Assembly (NCBI RefSeq): GCF_026914265.1
Contig: NC_069134.1
Coordinates: 9,355,758 to 9,419,757, forward strand
Length of the DNA: 64,000 bases
Source of the DNA: Mya arenaria
Taxonomy: Eukaryota; Mollusca; Bivalvia; Myida; Myidae
Direction: 5' to 3'
The notes under the pieces were generated by a model. It had not been told where the DNA came from. It saw only the letters and a program-made list of their open reading frames with translations, and did no database searches. The stretch's first letter is position 1. Every line of letters begins with the position of its first letter. This document shows, piece after piece, positions 50,638 through 62,200 of the stretch. Both the position numbers and the translations under genes were made by a program.

Positions 50638-52649
50638 CAAATACCATTATCATTTTCACAATTTTATTTCAACTAGGCTTGCATGCCAGAGACCATGGAA
50701 TGTGACATTAAAACATGTCATGGTCACTAAAACAAACAATCATACAAATGCAGATTATTTGTCAGATACACAACTCTTTTTGTTTATATATTTAAATTTA
50801 ATTTTAACAAATCGTTTTTGTTCCATTTTCAGTTCAAAATTTCAAAATCAATTTCCCATGATCCCTGGCAAATATCACAGAGTGATTGGCTGATGGATTT
50901 CCGGAGACATGAAATGGTCACATGACTTTACTGGCTTGTGGGAGCTACAGCTAAATTATTAATTGACTAAGGTATTTTATGATAAACCCATCTGTGTCAT
51001 TTTAGGACCTGAACATAACTCTGTGTTGATTGTCAATATTTCATAACTAATCATTGTCTCAATTTGAATAGCAATGTATAATTTGCCAGTATTTATAAAT
51101 GTATCAATAGATAAACACAGTCTTGTATTTTAGACAATTCCTGGCATATTAACAGCTAAATATTGACTTTTCTTGTAATGATAGATGTTTTTAATGTCAA
51201 CAGTAATATATCTATAAGACAAACTTTCCGACAAATGAATTTTATGCCAAAATACAGAAAATGAAAATTGTACATGAGTAATGCTATTTGGAAAAATGAA
51301 TTTCCTATTTCTAGCATGAAATTTTAACACATAATCCAAACAGGTCACAGATTTTTTAAATTGAATGAACAAATTCAGTTTAATATAATTTCAATTTAAT
51401 TAAGTCGAGCTCTCAAAATGAAAAAAAAAATGATCCCATCTCAGTTCACTTCCCCATCAGCCATTTTGAAATCTGATCTTCAAGGGTTATAACTCTGCAT
51501 TTTACTGGAAAGTACAAATGTAACAATGCTTTACAATTCTAGTATATTTTGCAGAACATATAAACCCAAGCAAATCACAATAAAACATTAAATAAATTAT
51601 AATATACTCAACATATTTATACCAATATTACAATGGAAAAAGTTTAATAATAACAAATATGTGTTAAAATGATTATGATGTAAATGTATATAATGGGTAA
51701 TATGAAATATAATAAAGATAATAATGTAAACATGATTGATTAAAAATGCCATTTTACACAAAATAGCATTAACATTCTAACTAGAGGTCACTAACACCTA
51801 ACTAATACAAGTTTATAAATAATCTCTCTTGCGCAATCCACTATCAAACACTGGAAGCTGTGAACATCTCTCCAAGCTCTACCCTGGCAAACAGCTGTAC
51901 TGGCAATGTCTACAGTAAAATGCACAAGGAGTGATTGCTGTATAGCTGTCACAAAACAAATAAACTAACAAGAAAAAAACTCCTTAGATGGCAACACTAT
52001 AGCTATGTGGTTATACAAATGATGCAAATGTTTACCATACAATGCATCCATCATATATTGCTTTCATCAACAACTCTTAAGAAAGAATACTGTTATGACA
52101 AAATTTGACCCTTTTCACCGAAGAGGCTAATGACAGTTTACATGTACGAGACAGTAGTATAAGAACAGATCTCTGGAAAAAGTTTTAATTAACTCGACAT
52201 GTGTATTAACGCGTGTCTCTACCCTATGAGACCCTAGTTCTGTCATGTTTGTCCACTATATACAGCTAACATTCAACCCTGGAATGTTTCTCCCTGAGCA
52301 GTAATGTCATCGATAATTCCAGGGCTTTTGTCAGTTGAATATCGTTTTCATAGTAAGTAGTCACAGATGCCAATTCCTCGTGCTTCTCCATCATTCATCA
52401 GTGGCAATTTTAGAAGCCAAAACGCATAAAATGCTCTTTTACAACCAGACTGCTTCCCCATAATGTTTTTCTAGATTTCCCAACCATATTACTGGGTCTT
52501 TGTCACAGTCCACAACTATCATCACATGACCTTCCGTCGCACATGACTCGATATGGTCTCGTGGAATACTTCATGTTCAACAGAAATATATCACAATATG
52601 CACCTTCAGTGAACTTTTCTAGTCCTAAGTCAATAACTTATATTCAATG
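50638..52649 (-). other. 3' UTR and downstream region of the PDE4 gene
   Basis: AT-rich with no credible coding region. The PDE4 transcript presumably ends here. A TTTATT (AATAAA on the minus strand) lies near 50663, but the cleavage site is not determinable by eye. Confidence 0.4.
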
Positions 52650-52973
52650 CTATTGTCCACTGCCTGTATGACTGTGTTGTTCTGAGGATACACTAGAACT
52701 GTCTGATAACTTTATCATAATGTCTGATCCTTTGCGTTTACTGTCACCATCATTCTCTTCCTCAATGTCAAACTGAAACTTGGTTTCCGATGATGGTTTA
52801 TCATCGGTCGATTTAGCACTAGAACAGAAGGAAGAGGAGGGGCTGATGGGAATTTTCTTCTGGAAGTAGTCCCGATTGTCTTCGACCTGATCAAGAATTT
52901 CCTGGGCATCGGGATACACAAGGTCTGCCCACGTCTCCCATAATGGGTGAAGGATGTAGTCAATAAAACCAAC
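52650..52973 (-). CDS. PDE4: PDE4 last exon: end of catalytic domain and C-terminal tail
   Basis: [20 protein letters not shown] through [18 protein letters not shown], then a Ser/Asp tail with [11 protein letters not shown] and a TAG at 52650. The PxSP and FQF motifs correspond to the ERK site and ERK docking site known in long PDE4 enzymes. Confidence 0.97.
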   Translation of the reverse strand, partial: VGFIDYILHPLWETWADLVYPDAQEILDQVEDNRDYFQKKIPISPSSSFCSSAKSTDDKPSSETKFQFDIEEENDGDSKRKGSDIMIKLSDSSSVSSEQHSHTGSGQ

Positions 52974-55900
52974 CTGGAATGGAAGAAATAACATGATTAA
53001 CATCAGGGTTTCACAATATCATGTACACTGTAAAATGGTTATTAGAATCAAAATATCCAATTAAAGTCATTTAGGTTTATTTCATGAAAGCAATAAACAA
53101 CATAAATATTGTTATCTTTTCTGAAATGAATTAATTAACAACCATCATATAGTTTCATGAAAGCGTATTAATAAGGTAACCAATATGAATATTTAATTCA
53201 ACTTAAACTCTATATACCTGTGATTTTTCCACAGTGGCAGTCATGCGATCACACATGGGGCTCAGGTCAAGCCCCTTTTCCCGCTCCATATCGCCTTGAC
53301 GGAAGAACTCCTTCATCAATCGATCCAACCATTTCTCGTAGAGATTCAGTGGCTTCGTTGGGTTGCTCAGGTCCGCACAGTGCACCATGTTTTGCAATAC
53401 CTGGAAAAAAGGAAAGAATGATTTTAAGAAATATATTTTTAAGTTTATTCGCTAAAACCAAGTTTAAATAACAATATTTACACCTCAACTTCCATTCCTT
53501 AAATGAACTGCCTTTCAGCAATTGCGTTCATCAATCGATGAACGCAACATTATCGGATATGTTCGGATCGTAATTCATTGCATAACAATATCCATGAAAG
53601 CTATTGATCTTGTTATTGGTTGTATTGTGTCTGCAGGTCCCGTAAAATATAGATCAACATTTTTAAAAGTGTTAGTTTATTATATTTTAAATATATTGGT
53701 ACCAGAAGTGTTTCAATTTTACGTTTTAAAGTGATTTCAAGTGGTTGATCTTTTCCCGCGTTATTGTGAAAAAAATGTTTCCGGTTATAGTCGGGTCGTT
53801 CTATTTACAGAATGGGTAAGAACGGATTACTGAAAGGTTTTCTTAAATGAAATGAAGTATTTTTTAAACAATTCTTGAATGAAATAATGAACAATTGGTG
53901 TAAATATAAGGAATGAATTGCGGGGTTGATGTCATTATCAGGGATATGAACGCAATTGGGTTGGTCAAAGTACGCGTGGAGTCCTTCGGACTCCACACAC
54001 ATTGACCAACCCAATTGCGTTCATACCCCGATAATGACATCATCCCCGCAAATTATTCCTTAAAAAAAACCCATAGACGATGAACAAGTGTTAAAACTAG
54101 CTTTATAAACTTGGTTAAGCTTATTTGATATGATTCTGTGGTGAGAGTTGTTTACAGCAAGCGTGAGAAAACTGTTTTTATTTTGTAAACAGGAGTGAGC
54201 ACAAGCCTTTGTTTGACACAATTTCTGTTGTCATACAATACTGGTTGTGAAACAATGGTATAGTGTCAATGACATCTGGATATATCTTGTTCGAATTAAG
54301 GCTGATGACGCAAAGGCATTACCTTTACAAATTTAAGTGACAATTGTACCAGGTCCGTGTCATAAATTAAATGGAAACCGTTGTTAAGATCAGGAAGGAC
54401 ATAGACCCATCATAATTAATACGTCATGAAATTATAAAGCAGTGAAATCAGTTTGACAGATTGACTTCAAATAACATGAAAACATAACTTAAACTTGATA
54501 TGATACCAGCTTCATGAAACTTTGTGGTTTCTGTGCTCACCCATTATCAGGTAGTTGTCATATGAAATGATTCTCAGTTTATCACTAAACCTTACCCCCC
54601 ATCTATTGGTCATAACAGCTTTCCTTGTTATGTGATGAAGAGTAGAGGGCAGTGATTTCTTACCTGAATTCTGTCCTGGTAGTTGTCGAGAAGTAATACA
54701 CCGGAGCCCGCCACTTTCTTGGTCTCAACCATTGTCTTCAAGTCAGCTAGCAGCGTCATGTGTTTCGACATGTCAGTTGCGAGAACCATGTCTATGCACA
54801 TTTTTCTCAATGTCTGTCGTTGTTTTTTGTTAAGATTATTAAAAATGTCACAGTTCTCCTCTTGCAGGAGTTTAAATGCAACAGCTAGGTGGTGATTCTC
54901 AAGCACTGATTCATCATTGTACATCAACGCAAGCTCTGAACCTGAAATAGTGAGGAATCGTTGTTTTAATAGCTTGAAAATAACAATTGAAATAATTTAC
55001 AGGAAATGACAACCAAATTTGGGGTTATTGATGGCACAAAGTTATACCTGTACCAGTGTTGTATGTGTAATAATGGTAAATTGTGTAGTTGTTTTCATAT
55101 ATGTTAAAGTATAACAGTGGTTACTATGGAAACATGAACAACAGGAATTACATAGGCAGGCAAATTAAAAGTCACGTTTTATTCTGTCAGATAGTCCAAC
55201 CCTACACAAAGTAATGGGCAAATGTCATGCACAAGAGGCAAGACACGACAACAGCCTCTTGGGAAGACTTTCTCTTGACATTAGAAAAACAGGAAAAACA
55301 TAGCTCCAGCGAGTCATGTTTAATTCCCATCTGTACTGTATGGCAGTGTTTAAGAAAAAATATCTTTAATTACAATCATTAAGGCTCTACAAAGCTAAAA
55401 TGTTGTCTTTTCTCTACTTTTAACGACCTCATTTGGGTAGGTACCATTAAGTTTGAGATTCTTTAGAAACCAATGCATTGATCTAGAATTCTTATATGTT
55501 TTTTTATTTGGGAGGAGATGGACAAGGAGGACATTCGCTACTGTACTATGAAGATAAATATGTAAAGGTTTTGTAAACAAACTAGTTGACTTTTTTCCAA
55601 ACAACTAAGGCTGATAATATTGATCACCCGCTAATGAAGTATTAATGATCTGTGATAGACAAACAATGCAAGCTGCATTCAGTACTATTGTTGAGCTGCA
55701 GGGGTATTATGACAGTTGTAAACTCGGTCAATTATCAGTTTTTGTTGTCAAAACAAATGTTCCCGATAGGGTAATAAATGGCTCAGTAATTCAATATTGC
55801 AGAAAACATGTAACAGGTATATCGGACAAAATTTTATCAATTGTTGGACCTAGTTTTTCATTTAAATGAGGGCAGATTGTTACAAGACCAAACTGATAAC

Positions 55901-58900
55901 AGTAAGTTCAAATGTTACAACTGTTGGGTGGGAATTCCGTTATTTGAAAGAATTTGGCACACACTGTAAGAACTTGTACGTAAATTGTACGTAAACAATG
56001 ATTATCACAGGACTTGTTGATAAAAAGGAATGAAATATATGTTATGAGAAAAGCATGCCTTAAGACTGAGACATTTATTGTATATCAGATAAGAAAATTG
56101 TATTCAAACTGCAAAATTTTAAGACAGAGACATGTTATACAAAGACAGATCTAAAGAAAAAATTACCGCGTAAACTGAATCACTAATAACAAGATTAGTA
56201 TTTCAATCAAAGGATTAAAGAAGAGTTTGCCTGATTTGACATTTAATTTATTCAAAACAATACTGTTACTGAGGCTTGGCTTCTAAAAAATAAACACGCA
56301 CAATCAAAAGGGTTGTTTGTGCACGTACCTTACAACAAATATTGTAAATAATCATTGTAGTTCGAAAGATATAAAAAAAATCAACAATTAAGGTAATAAA
56401 TAAACCATGACTTCAAAATGACACACACCACAATTACATTTCACAAATTGATGGATGTTTTTTTGTTTTTTTTCAGTAACCACTGAAATCCCATTAACTT
56501 GTATTCATCACCTTGGCTTGTTTGGCTCTGTCTGGCTCGAGAGATGGCCCGAATATCATAAAAATACTTAAGTCAAATCTAAAAGAACATTCAATATGGG
56601 ATTATCCTGTAATACTGGGCACTCACTTGTATTAACTAAGAACTGATTGGTTACACCGGGGTGGTCAACATCGTGTATCGCACTTGCAAATATGGCCGCT
56701 AAAATCTCAAGGTCGGTAAAAACATTCTGAAAGTATAATGAAACTGATTATTAAGACAGTTGTTTAGATTAAAAAATTATAATTAAACATGATTATAGGA
56801 TAATGATAAAGAATGAACATGGTGTATCACAACAATGTTTGATGTTTAAAAAAACACAAATAAACCTTGAAAACATAACAATCTATTGACAACAACAAAA
56901 GTATTTACAATCCTGCATTGCTAATGAAATTGATTGACCAACTTTTCTTTCATATGAATTGTACTCTAGAGAGACAATTGACATAAACAGTACAATATAT
57001 TACTGATATCAGAACAACGCTCAGCACCCCAAACAAACAGTTGAAACAAATTAGAACTTTCAGACAAATAGCTAGGTCAGTGACATATTTGTTAATAAAA
57101 GTCAATGACTTGGAAGAGGCAGTAGAGCATTCACCTGTAGACTTAAAAACTGCATGCTGATCTATGGAAGGCACACTGACAAGTGTTTCAGCATCCGTGC
57201 TGAGATAAGGCTGATAACCAGTTGGATATGTTGTAATCTACCAATTCCTTATTCTATTTATTTTCTCGAGCATTGGCCTCTCATTTCTGCTATGATTGAG
57301 AGAAGGTCATAAAACTATAAAAAATATGGTAAAATTTCAATAATGTAAGTGTTGATTTTACCTCTAGCGCCTGTGCGGAGAGTAGAACGTGGGTAGACTG
57401 TGTGACGTCAGCTGCGTGGATACAGTTGTGGTAGGGGACATCAGAGTGATAGTGGTCTTCTAAATGCATCAGATACGTGATGAGGGTAGTTGACGGGATG
57501 TTGAATGTATTACACAGGTTGCGATCCTGTAATTTAATATATAATGATCAGAACACTGTAAAAATATAATTTGGCTTAAGTACAGTGAGATGGCTGCAGA
57601 AACTCTCAGCTTCGGTAATATCAGCTAGCAGCTGTTTTTCATTTCTTTCTTGATTTGTTCCTTGAACTCTTATATTTTTAATGGTCCAATTACCTCACAT
57701 AAGCACCTGATTTCTGACCGGATTCAATAGGAGATACCTTGTTATAATTTACCTGATTTTCGCACAAACATTCCATTGAGAAGTCAAATGTTTTTCCTAA
57801 GCTTCTTGATTCCAACAAATGATGGTTTTCCCATTTCCCTTCCTTAATTAACATTCTCTACCAGAAAAACAAAACATCTCGACTGTCAGTCGCAGTTCTT
57901 ACCTGAAATATTTTGTATGTTACACAGGTAAGAGGTCTGTTGTTCGAGTATTCTGCGATTTTAAACATGTCCACTCCCCACTTGTCAATGTCACTCAGAA
58001 GCTGAAATCAGAATAGAGGGAAATTAGAAACAATGTCATGAACGGCATATTGACACCTGAAACCTCTATAAAATTGTTTTGCTAGTAACATTGTAATACC
58101 ATGGTAGTCAGCATTGTTATATGATTTACATTAAAAAAAGCCAGACTCTTGAAAACAGTGGGCACATGAAGGTATTGTGATCAATTCATTATTATTTTGC
58201 AACAGTGGAAAACAGGAAAAAAATACTAACAGGAATTTTCAAAACATGTTTACAGAGTTAAGTCTGCCAGAACCATCAGCAATGGTTAATGTTTTACAAA
58301 CTGTCTTCTGACAACCCAATGAACATTTTACAAACTGTTTACCAGCCACATCCAACCAAACTTCAAAGTAAAATTACACTCTCATAGCAGGTGTTGTTGC
58401 TAAATGTAAGGCAAGATCTAAACCTAAAATACATCACTCCATGAATGAACAGTGAACCACCAAAGTTGAGGGCTAGAGATTTTATAAACCAAAATATTAG
58501 AGAACCAATTGTAAACCACAGGGAACATCTGTCTTGTCTGGGTGTATAAAATGTATGTATTATTGCGTTTTCACTAAACACTTAGTTCAACCGAACTCTA
58601 ACACATGCTCGTCCTTTTGAAGGCGTTCTTTTTTATGTCTAATAGAAGTGTAAGTGGGCATCATAGTCTACATACTTTTATAACATCCGAATCCATGATT
58701 GAATGAGAATCTTGGCATTGAACTGGAGCAAAATTGAATAGATAAGATAGCATTCAGTCACAAATTCCACTTGGCAACTGTTTTGCTAATGAAGGGGCAT
58801 AAAACATCAATTAAATAAACCACATCATATTGAAGAATGCACTTCTGTACAAGGTTTATTGTACGTGTTTAAATACAGAGAAAACAAACTAATTAGTTTG

Positions 58901-59282
58901 TAAGACTTTCTTAGTGCTGTTTCATAACTGATGTCGAACAGCTATAAATACAGTGCTTTAGATTGTGGTACACCACATGCAACAGAACATCCTACAAGTC
59001 ACTTAAGAAGCTTTAAGTACGCCCATACTATGACAGGAAGAATGAGGAAGGGCTAAAAGAACTTGTATCTTCATACCTTTCCGAGTTCATCCTTGTGCGG
59101 TGTTTCTACCCCATATTTCGGCACCTGACCGATCAAGCTGTTGGTGTGTTTGAGTTTGCGTACACCTGTGATCTGGGTCATGGGTCGCCGTTTCCCGACC
59201 TCCTTCTGGTTCTCCTTCTCCTTCACATTTGGCTCATTATCCTCGATTTTGAAATTTGGAACATCCAACTCTTGCTGTTTGT
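52650..59282 (-). CDS. PDE4: cAMP-specific 3',5'-cyclic phosphodiesterase 4 (3' part, runs off the window)
   Basis: Hydrolyses cAMP to AMP and ends cAMP signalling (Drosophila dunce family). Seven minus-strand exons: 59282-59077, 58001-57903, 57526-57362, 56726-56627, 54941-54664, 53400-53218 and 52973-52650. Together they make about 451 residues. They cover the linker after UCR2 ([16 protein letters not shown]) and the full catalytic domain: [10 protein letters not shown] and [13 protein letters not shown] with metal-binding His/Asp, [23 protein letters not shown], and [20 protein letters not shown] with the purine-binding glutamine. A serine-rich tail follows. All phases match. Upstream exons for UCR1 and most of UCR2 are not found in 59283-64000. 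Intron 5 of the seen set holds a structured repeat. Confidence 0.97.
53218..53400 (-). CDS. PDE4: PDE4 exon: [11 protein letters not shown] to invariant glutamine
   Basis: 61 codons, [20 protein letters not shown] to MTATVEKSQ. The final CAG codon is the substrate-clamping glutamine, placed exactly at the splice junction. Contains the last metal ligand Asp. Confidence 0.98.
53474..54064 (+). repeat. two-copy structured element, copy 2 (in a PDE4 intron)
   Basis: The better-preserved copy of the element at 877-1456. 5' stem-loop TTGCGTTCATC/GATGAACGCAA (about 53522-53547). 3' palindrome 53909-54061 with long arms (ggaatgaattgcggggttga, tgaacgcaattgggttggtc) closing on GTGGAGTCCTTCGGACTCCAC. 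Overall divergence from copy 1 is low and includes small indels. Confidence 0.8.
54664..54941 (-). CDS. PDE4: PDE4 exon: helical core
   Basis: [20 protein letters not shown] to [13 protein letters not shown], nearly invariant in the family ([20 protein letters not shown]). Confidence 0.98.
54942..56626 (-). other. PDE4 intron
   Basis: AT-rich intron of about 1.7 kb. No embedded gene or clear transposon. Confidence 0.5.
56627..56726 (-). CDS. PDE4: PDE4 exon: HDVDHPG metal site
   Basis: [20 protein letters not shown] followed by [13 protein letters not shown], holding the His-Asp metal ligands. Ends with one base of a serine codon completed in the next exon. Confidence 0.97.
57362..57526 (-). 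CDS. PDE4: PDE4 exon: first catalytic histidines
   Basis: 55 codons, [20 protein letters not shown] through [20 protein letters not shown]. The first histidine of HNxxH is the general acid, the second a metal ligand. Confidence 0.97.
57903..58001 (-). CDS. PDE4: PDE4 exon: start of catalytic domain
   Basis: 33 codons, [20 protein letters not shown] to YKIFQ, with acceptor TTTCAG and donor GTAAGA. Matches the [20 protein letters not shown] block. Confidence 0.96.
59077..59282 (-). CDS. PDE4: PDE4 exon: end of UCR2 and linker
   Basis: Begins after CTTTCAG with two bases of a split codon, [11 protein letters not shown], matching the human FLDKQNEVEIP junction, and continues to [15 protein letters not shown] and DELGK. 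Donor GTATGA. The preceding exon must end with one base of the Asp codon. Confidence 0.95.
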
Positions 59283-62200
59283 CTGAAAGTAGAAAATTGT
59301 GACCATGATATATTGCACAAGAAATCAATCTTTAAATGCACTGACATGGTTTTTGGCCCCATGTAGTTATGTTACTTCAATCATGCTACTCTTGGCAGAT
59401 AATGGTTTTATTTCATCTGAAGGTGTGTATCAGCAAAGAATCTGAAATTGTTAGTTCAAGTTCACTGGTTTATGTAAGTATCTCCCCATCCTTAATGAAC
59501 TAAGGAGCTTTATCACAAAAAGTACTGCAGACAATTAAGTTCAGGAAATCTGATAAATGGAAGTATTCACCATAAGCATTTTAATGAAATAACGATCCTT
59601 TTTGTACTTAAAAAACTGCAGATGTTGGCATTTTGATTTTCACACAACTGCAGAAAGTAGGTATGTGTAGGGAATAGAAGATACAATAAAGTCGGGATAA
59701 TTGAACTTCAAGAATCTGCAGATTTCCTGGCACATTTCTCAGAAGCATAGCTATGACGTCAACAAAGCCTGCTTCTCCTAGACTTGCCAGACGCGGTCTC
59801 AGTCACTCAGCATCTAACTAGAAAATCATGAACAAGCATCAGTAAAACTGCAGTAAAACTTTGAGCAACATATTCCATGACTTCAGTTTAAAAATCAACA
59901 ATTAAATTCATTGCAAATCTTTCAAGCGCTGAAGGAAATAGTTCCTACAATTCAATCATAGAGACATTTGCAAGAAAGCGGAAAAATGCATGACTGACTG
60001 TATACTATTAGAGGGCCTTCAAGATCATGACAAGGTAAAGGGACATGTTGCTTTCACAATTGTTAAATTACATTTTAAAACACGGTTGACAGAAACATGC
60101 GATGTAGCATACCTTTTTTCATATTTTGTAGCTGAGAGGATGTTCATCATGAATATTAAATGTAATTAATCAATTAGAAGAAAAATGTTGCAGCTTTTGA
60201 AAGAATATTAACTCTTTTTACCATTAAAAAGGAAAAAGCAAAACAAATGTTTCTGGATGTTGGATTTTTAGACAATGATGAGATAATCTGGTTGATAAGG
60301 CAGTGCCAGCAGGTGGATTGTGTTGGATACTGTTCCTTCCACTGTGAACTATCTACAGGTTTTGGGTATGAAGAAGAGCACACTGATAACCGAGATTCAG
60401 GTTCTTCTTCAGTAGTCATTGGAGACAAAAGATTGTTTCATGATTGGTGCCTTTCCTGGAGGAACTTTATTTACTATTTTTGAAAGTTTCAGAAATCCTA
60501 TTGACCTAAAAATGTCAGAAAAGTTTCAACTTTGCCACACAGATATAATAATGTCATGTGTTTATATATATATAAATGTTAGTAAATGTATTTTACCACA
60601 GTCAATTTATTTTAATGACACTTGCCAAAAATTACCTATGATGATAAAATGACATACATAAATGTATCGACCAATGAAATCGCTCCAAACTTAATGTGAG
60701 TGATAATATTACCATTATATTGAACAGTTCTCTGAACTGTGAATTAACAGCAAAGATTTATCAGGTATGACTTATTTTGCCCGCGCTTTATAGCTAAATT
60801 AATATCCTATTTCAATATATTACAAAATAGGTATTTCCCCACCTCAGAATATCCTGATGGTAGGTAATACAATGATTGCAAAGATCGGTAAACCACCCCA
60901 GGCAGAAAAGATCGTTAATCCATCCCAGGATGTCATTTTTTTCATTTATTATCAATTATGACTTAAATCCCATAATTGCCTTTAGTTCCTAGCATACCAA
61001 TTACAAACATACTGTTCTTCAAAATTGGGTCAATGTTATGACTTATGGTTGAAGGCTTATCCCTTCAGCTCTTACTGACACAGTTTCACTGAATTTACCC
61101 ACAGCTATTAAATTGCAAGAGATAAGCTTGAATATTGTAATAGGGATTGATGTGACGTCAATGTAATGTCCATAATCGGTGTTATTTGGTTTCCCGCATG
61201 ACCGCAGTTGGTCATTTTTATAATGAAGGCCTTGGTCTAAATGATGACCTGTTGCCCACAATATAAATTGCCATATATATGCCATGGGATATATTCATAT
61301 GGAGAAGAGTTGATAGGTATAATGAGTTTATTGATACTTGTGAACATTAATCATCTGATGGTCATTAGCAATTAAAAGCCCTCCAGTTTTTTTTTAATTT
61401 CTTTGTCAAGTTCTTTTTGTAAGCTAAAAGATATTTTCAAGAAGATGTTTAAGTGTGTGTATTATAACATAACTCACTGGCAGGAGTGCCACACAATCTA
61501 CAACAAGCAGGAAATCTATTAAGATAGCTTATCAAGACAACAGTAAACTGAAATATGCTTGACATACAAAACCATTAAATATATATATTAACCATATTTT
61601 ATTTCCAGCATTGCAACATACCAGAGAATATTGAATCATCAAACTGGGTTAATAAATGATGTAAACCTCAAAATTAATCTAAAAGGAAATTAACAAGTCC
61701 GGCTGAAAACATCCGCAGGAAGCTTAGTAAGTGCATTAACAGTTTAAATGCTGCTGATCTTGAAACATTTCAGGCAGTTTTAATTGGCAATTACATACAA
61801 AATTCTGTCTAAAAGGTCTGAAATCTTACAAAACATCTCAAAACAAACTTCAAGACATTTGATCAAGGTCACTTTCTATCAAGAATATGCTTTAAGGCTT
61901 CTTTATAGGAACATTTTATGGGCTTTTAATTCTTGGTAATAATAGTCCTGTGTCTTTAAACCAAAATACAGAAGCATGTGGGCATTTCAAAAAAAATAAA
62001 TATGATAATATCAAACAGCCATTATCTCACTTTAACATGATGGAAAGCTTCAAAACTTGTTCAAACAGCGACCATATCAAATTTTGTTTTTGTGAAATAA
62101 CAAATTAAACCATGTTGCACAAACTGTTCTATTTTTAGATTTATTGGTCATGAAAGCAAATAACTGTCCCCTGTCCTAATGGGTAGTAGAATTAAACGGT

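Noticed and set aside
53220..53471. Plus-strand ORF over a PDE4 exon
   Set aside because: Antisense shadow of the [11 protein letters not shown] exon.
59095..59286. Plus-strand hydrophobic ORF that looks like a membrane peptide
   Set aside because: Antisense of the PDE4 linker exon, whose minus-strand frame matches the family.
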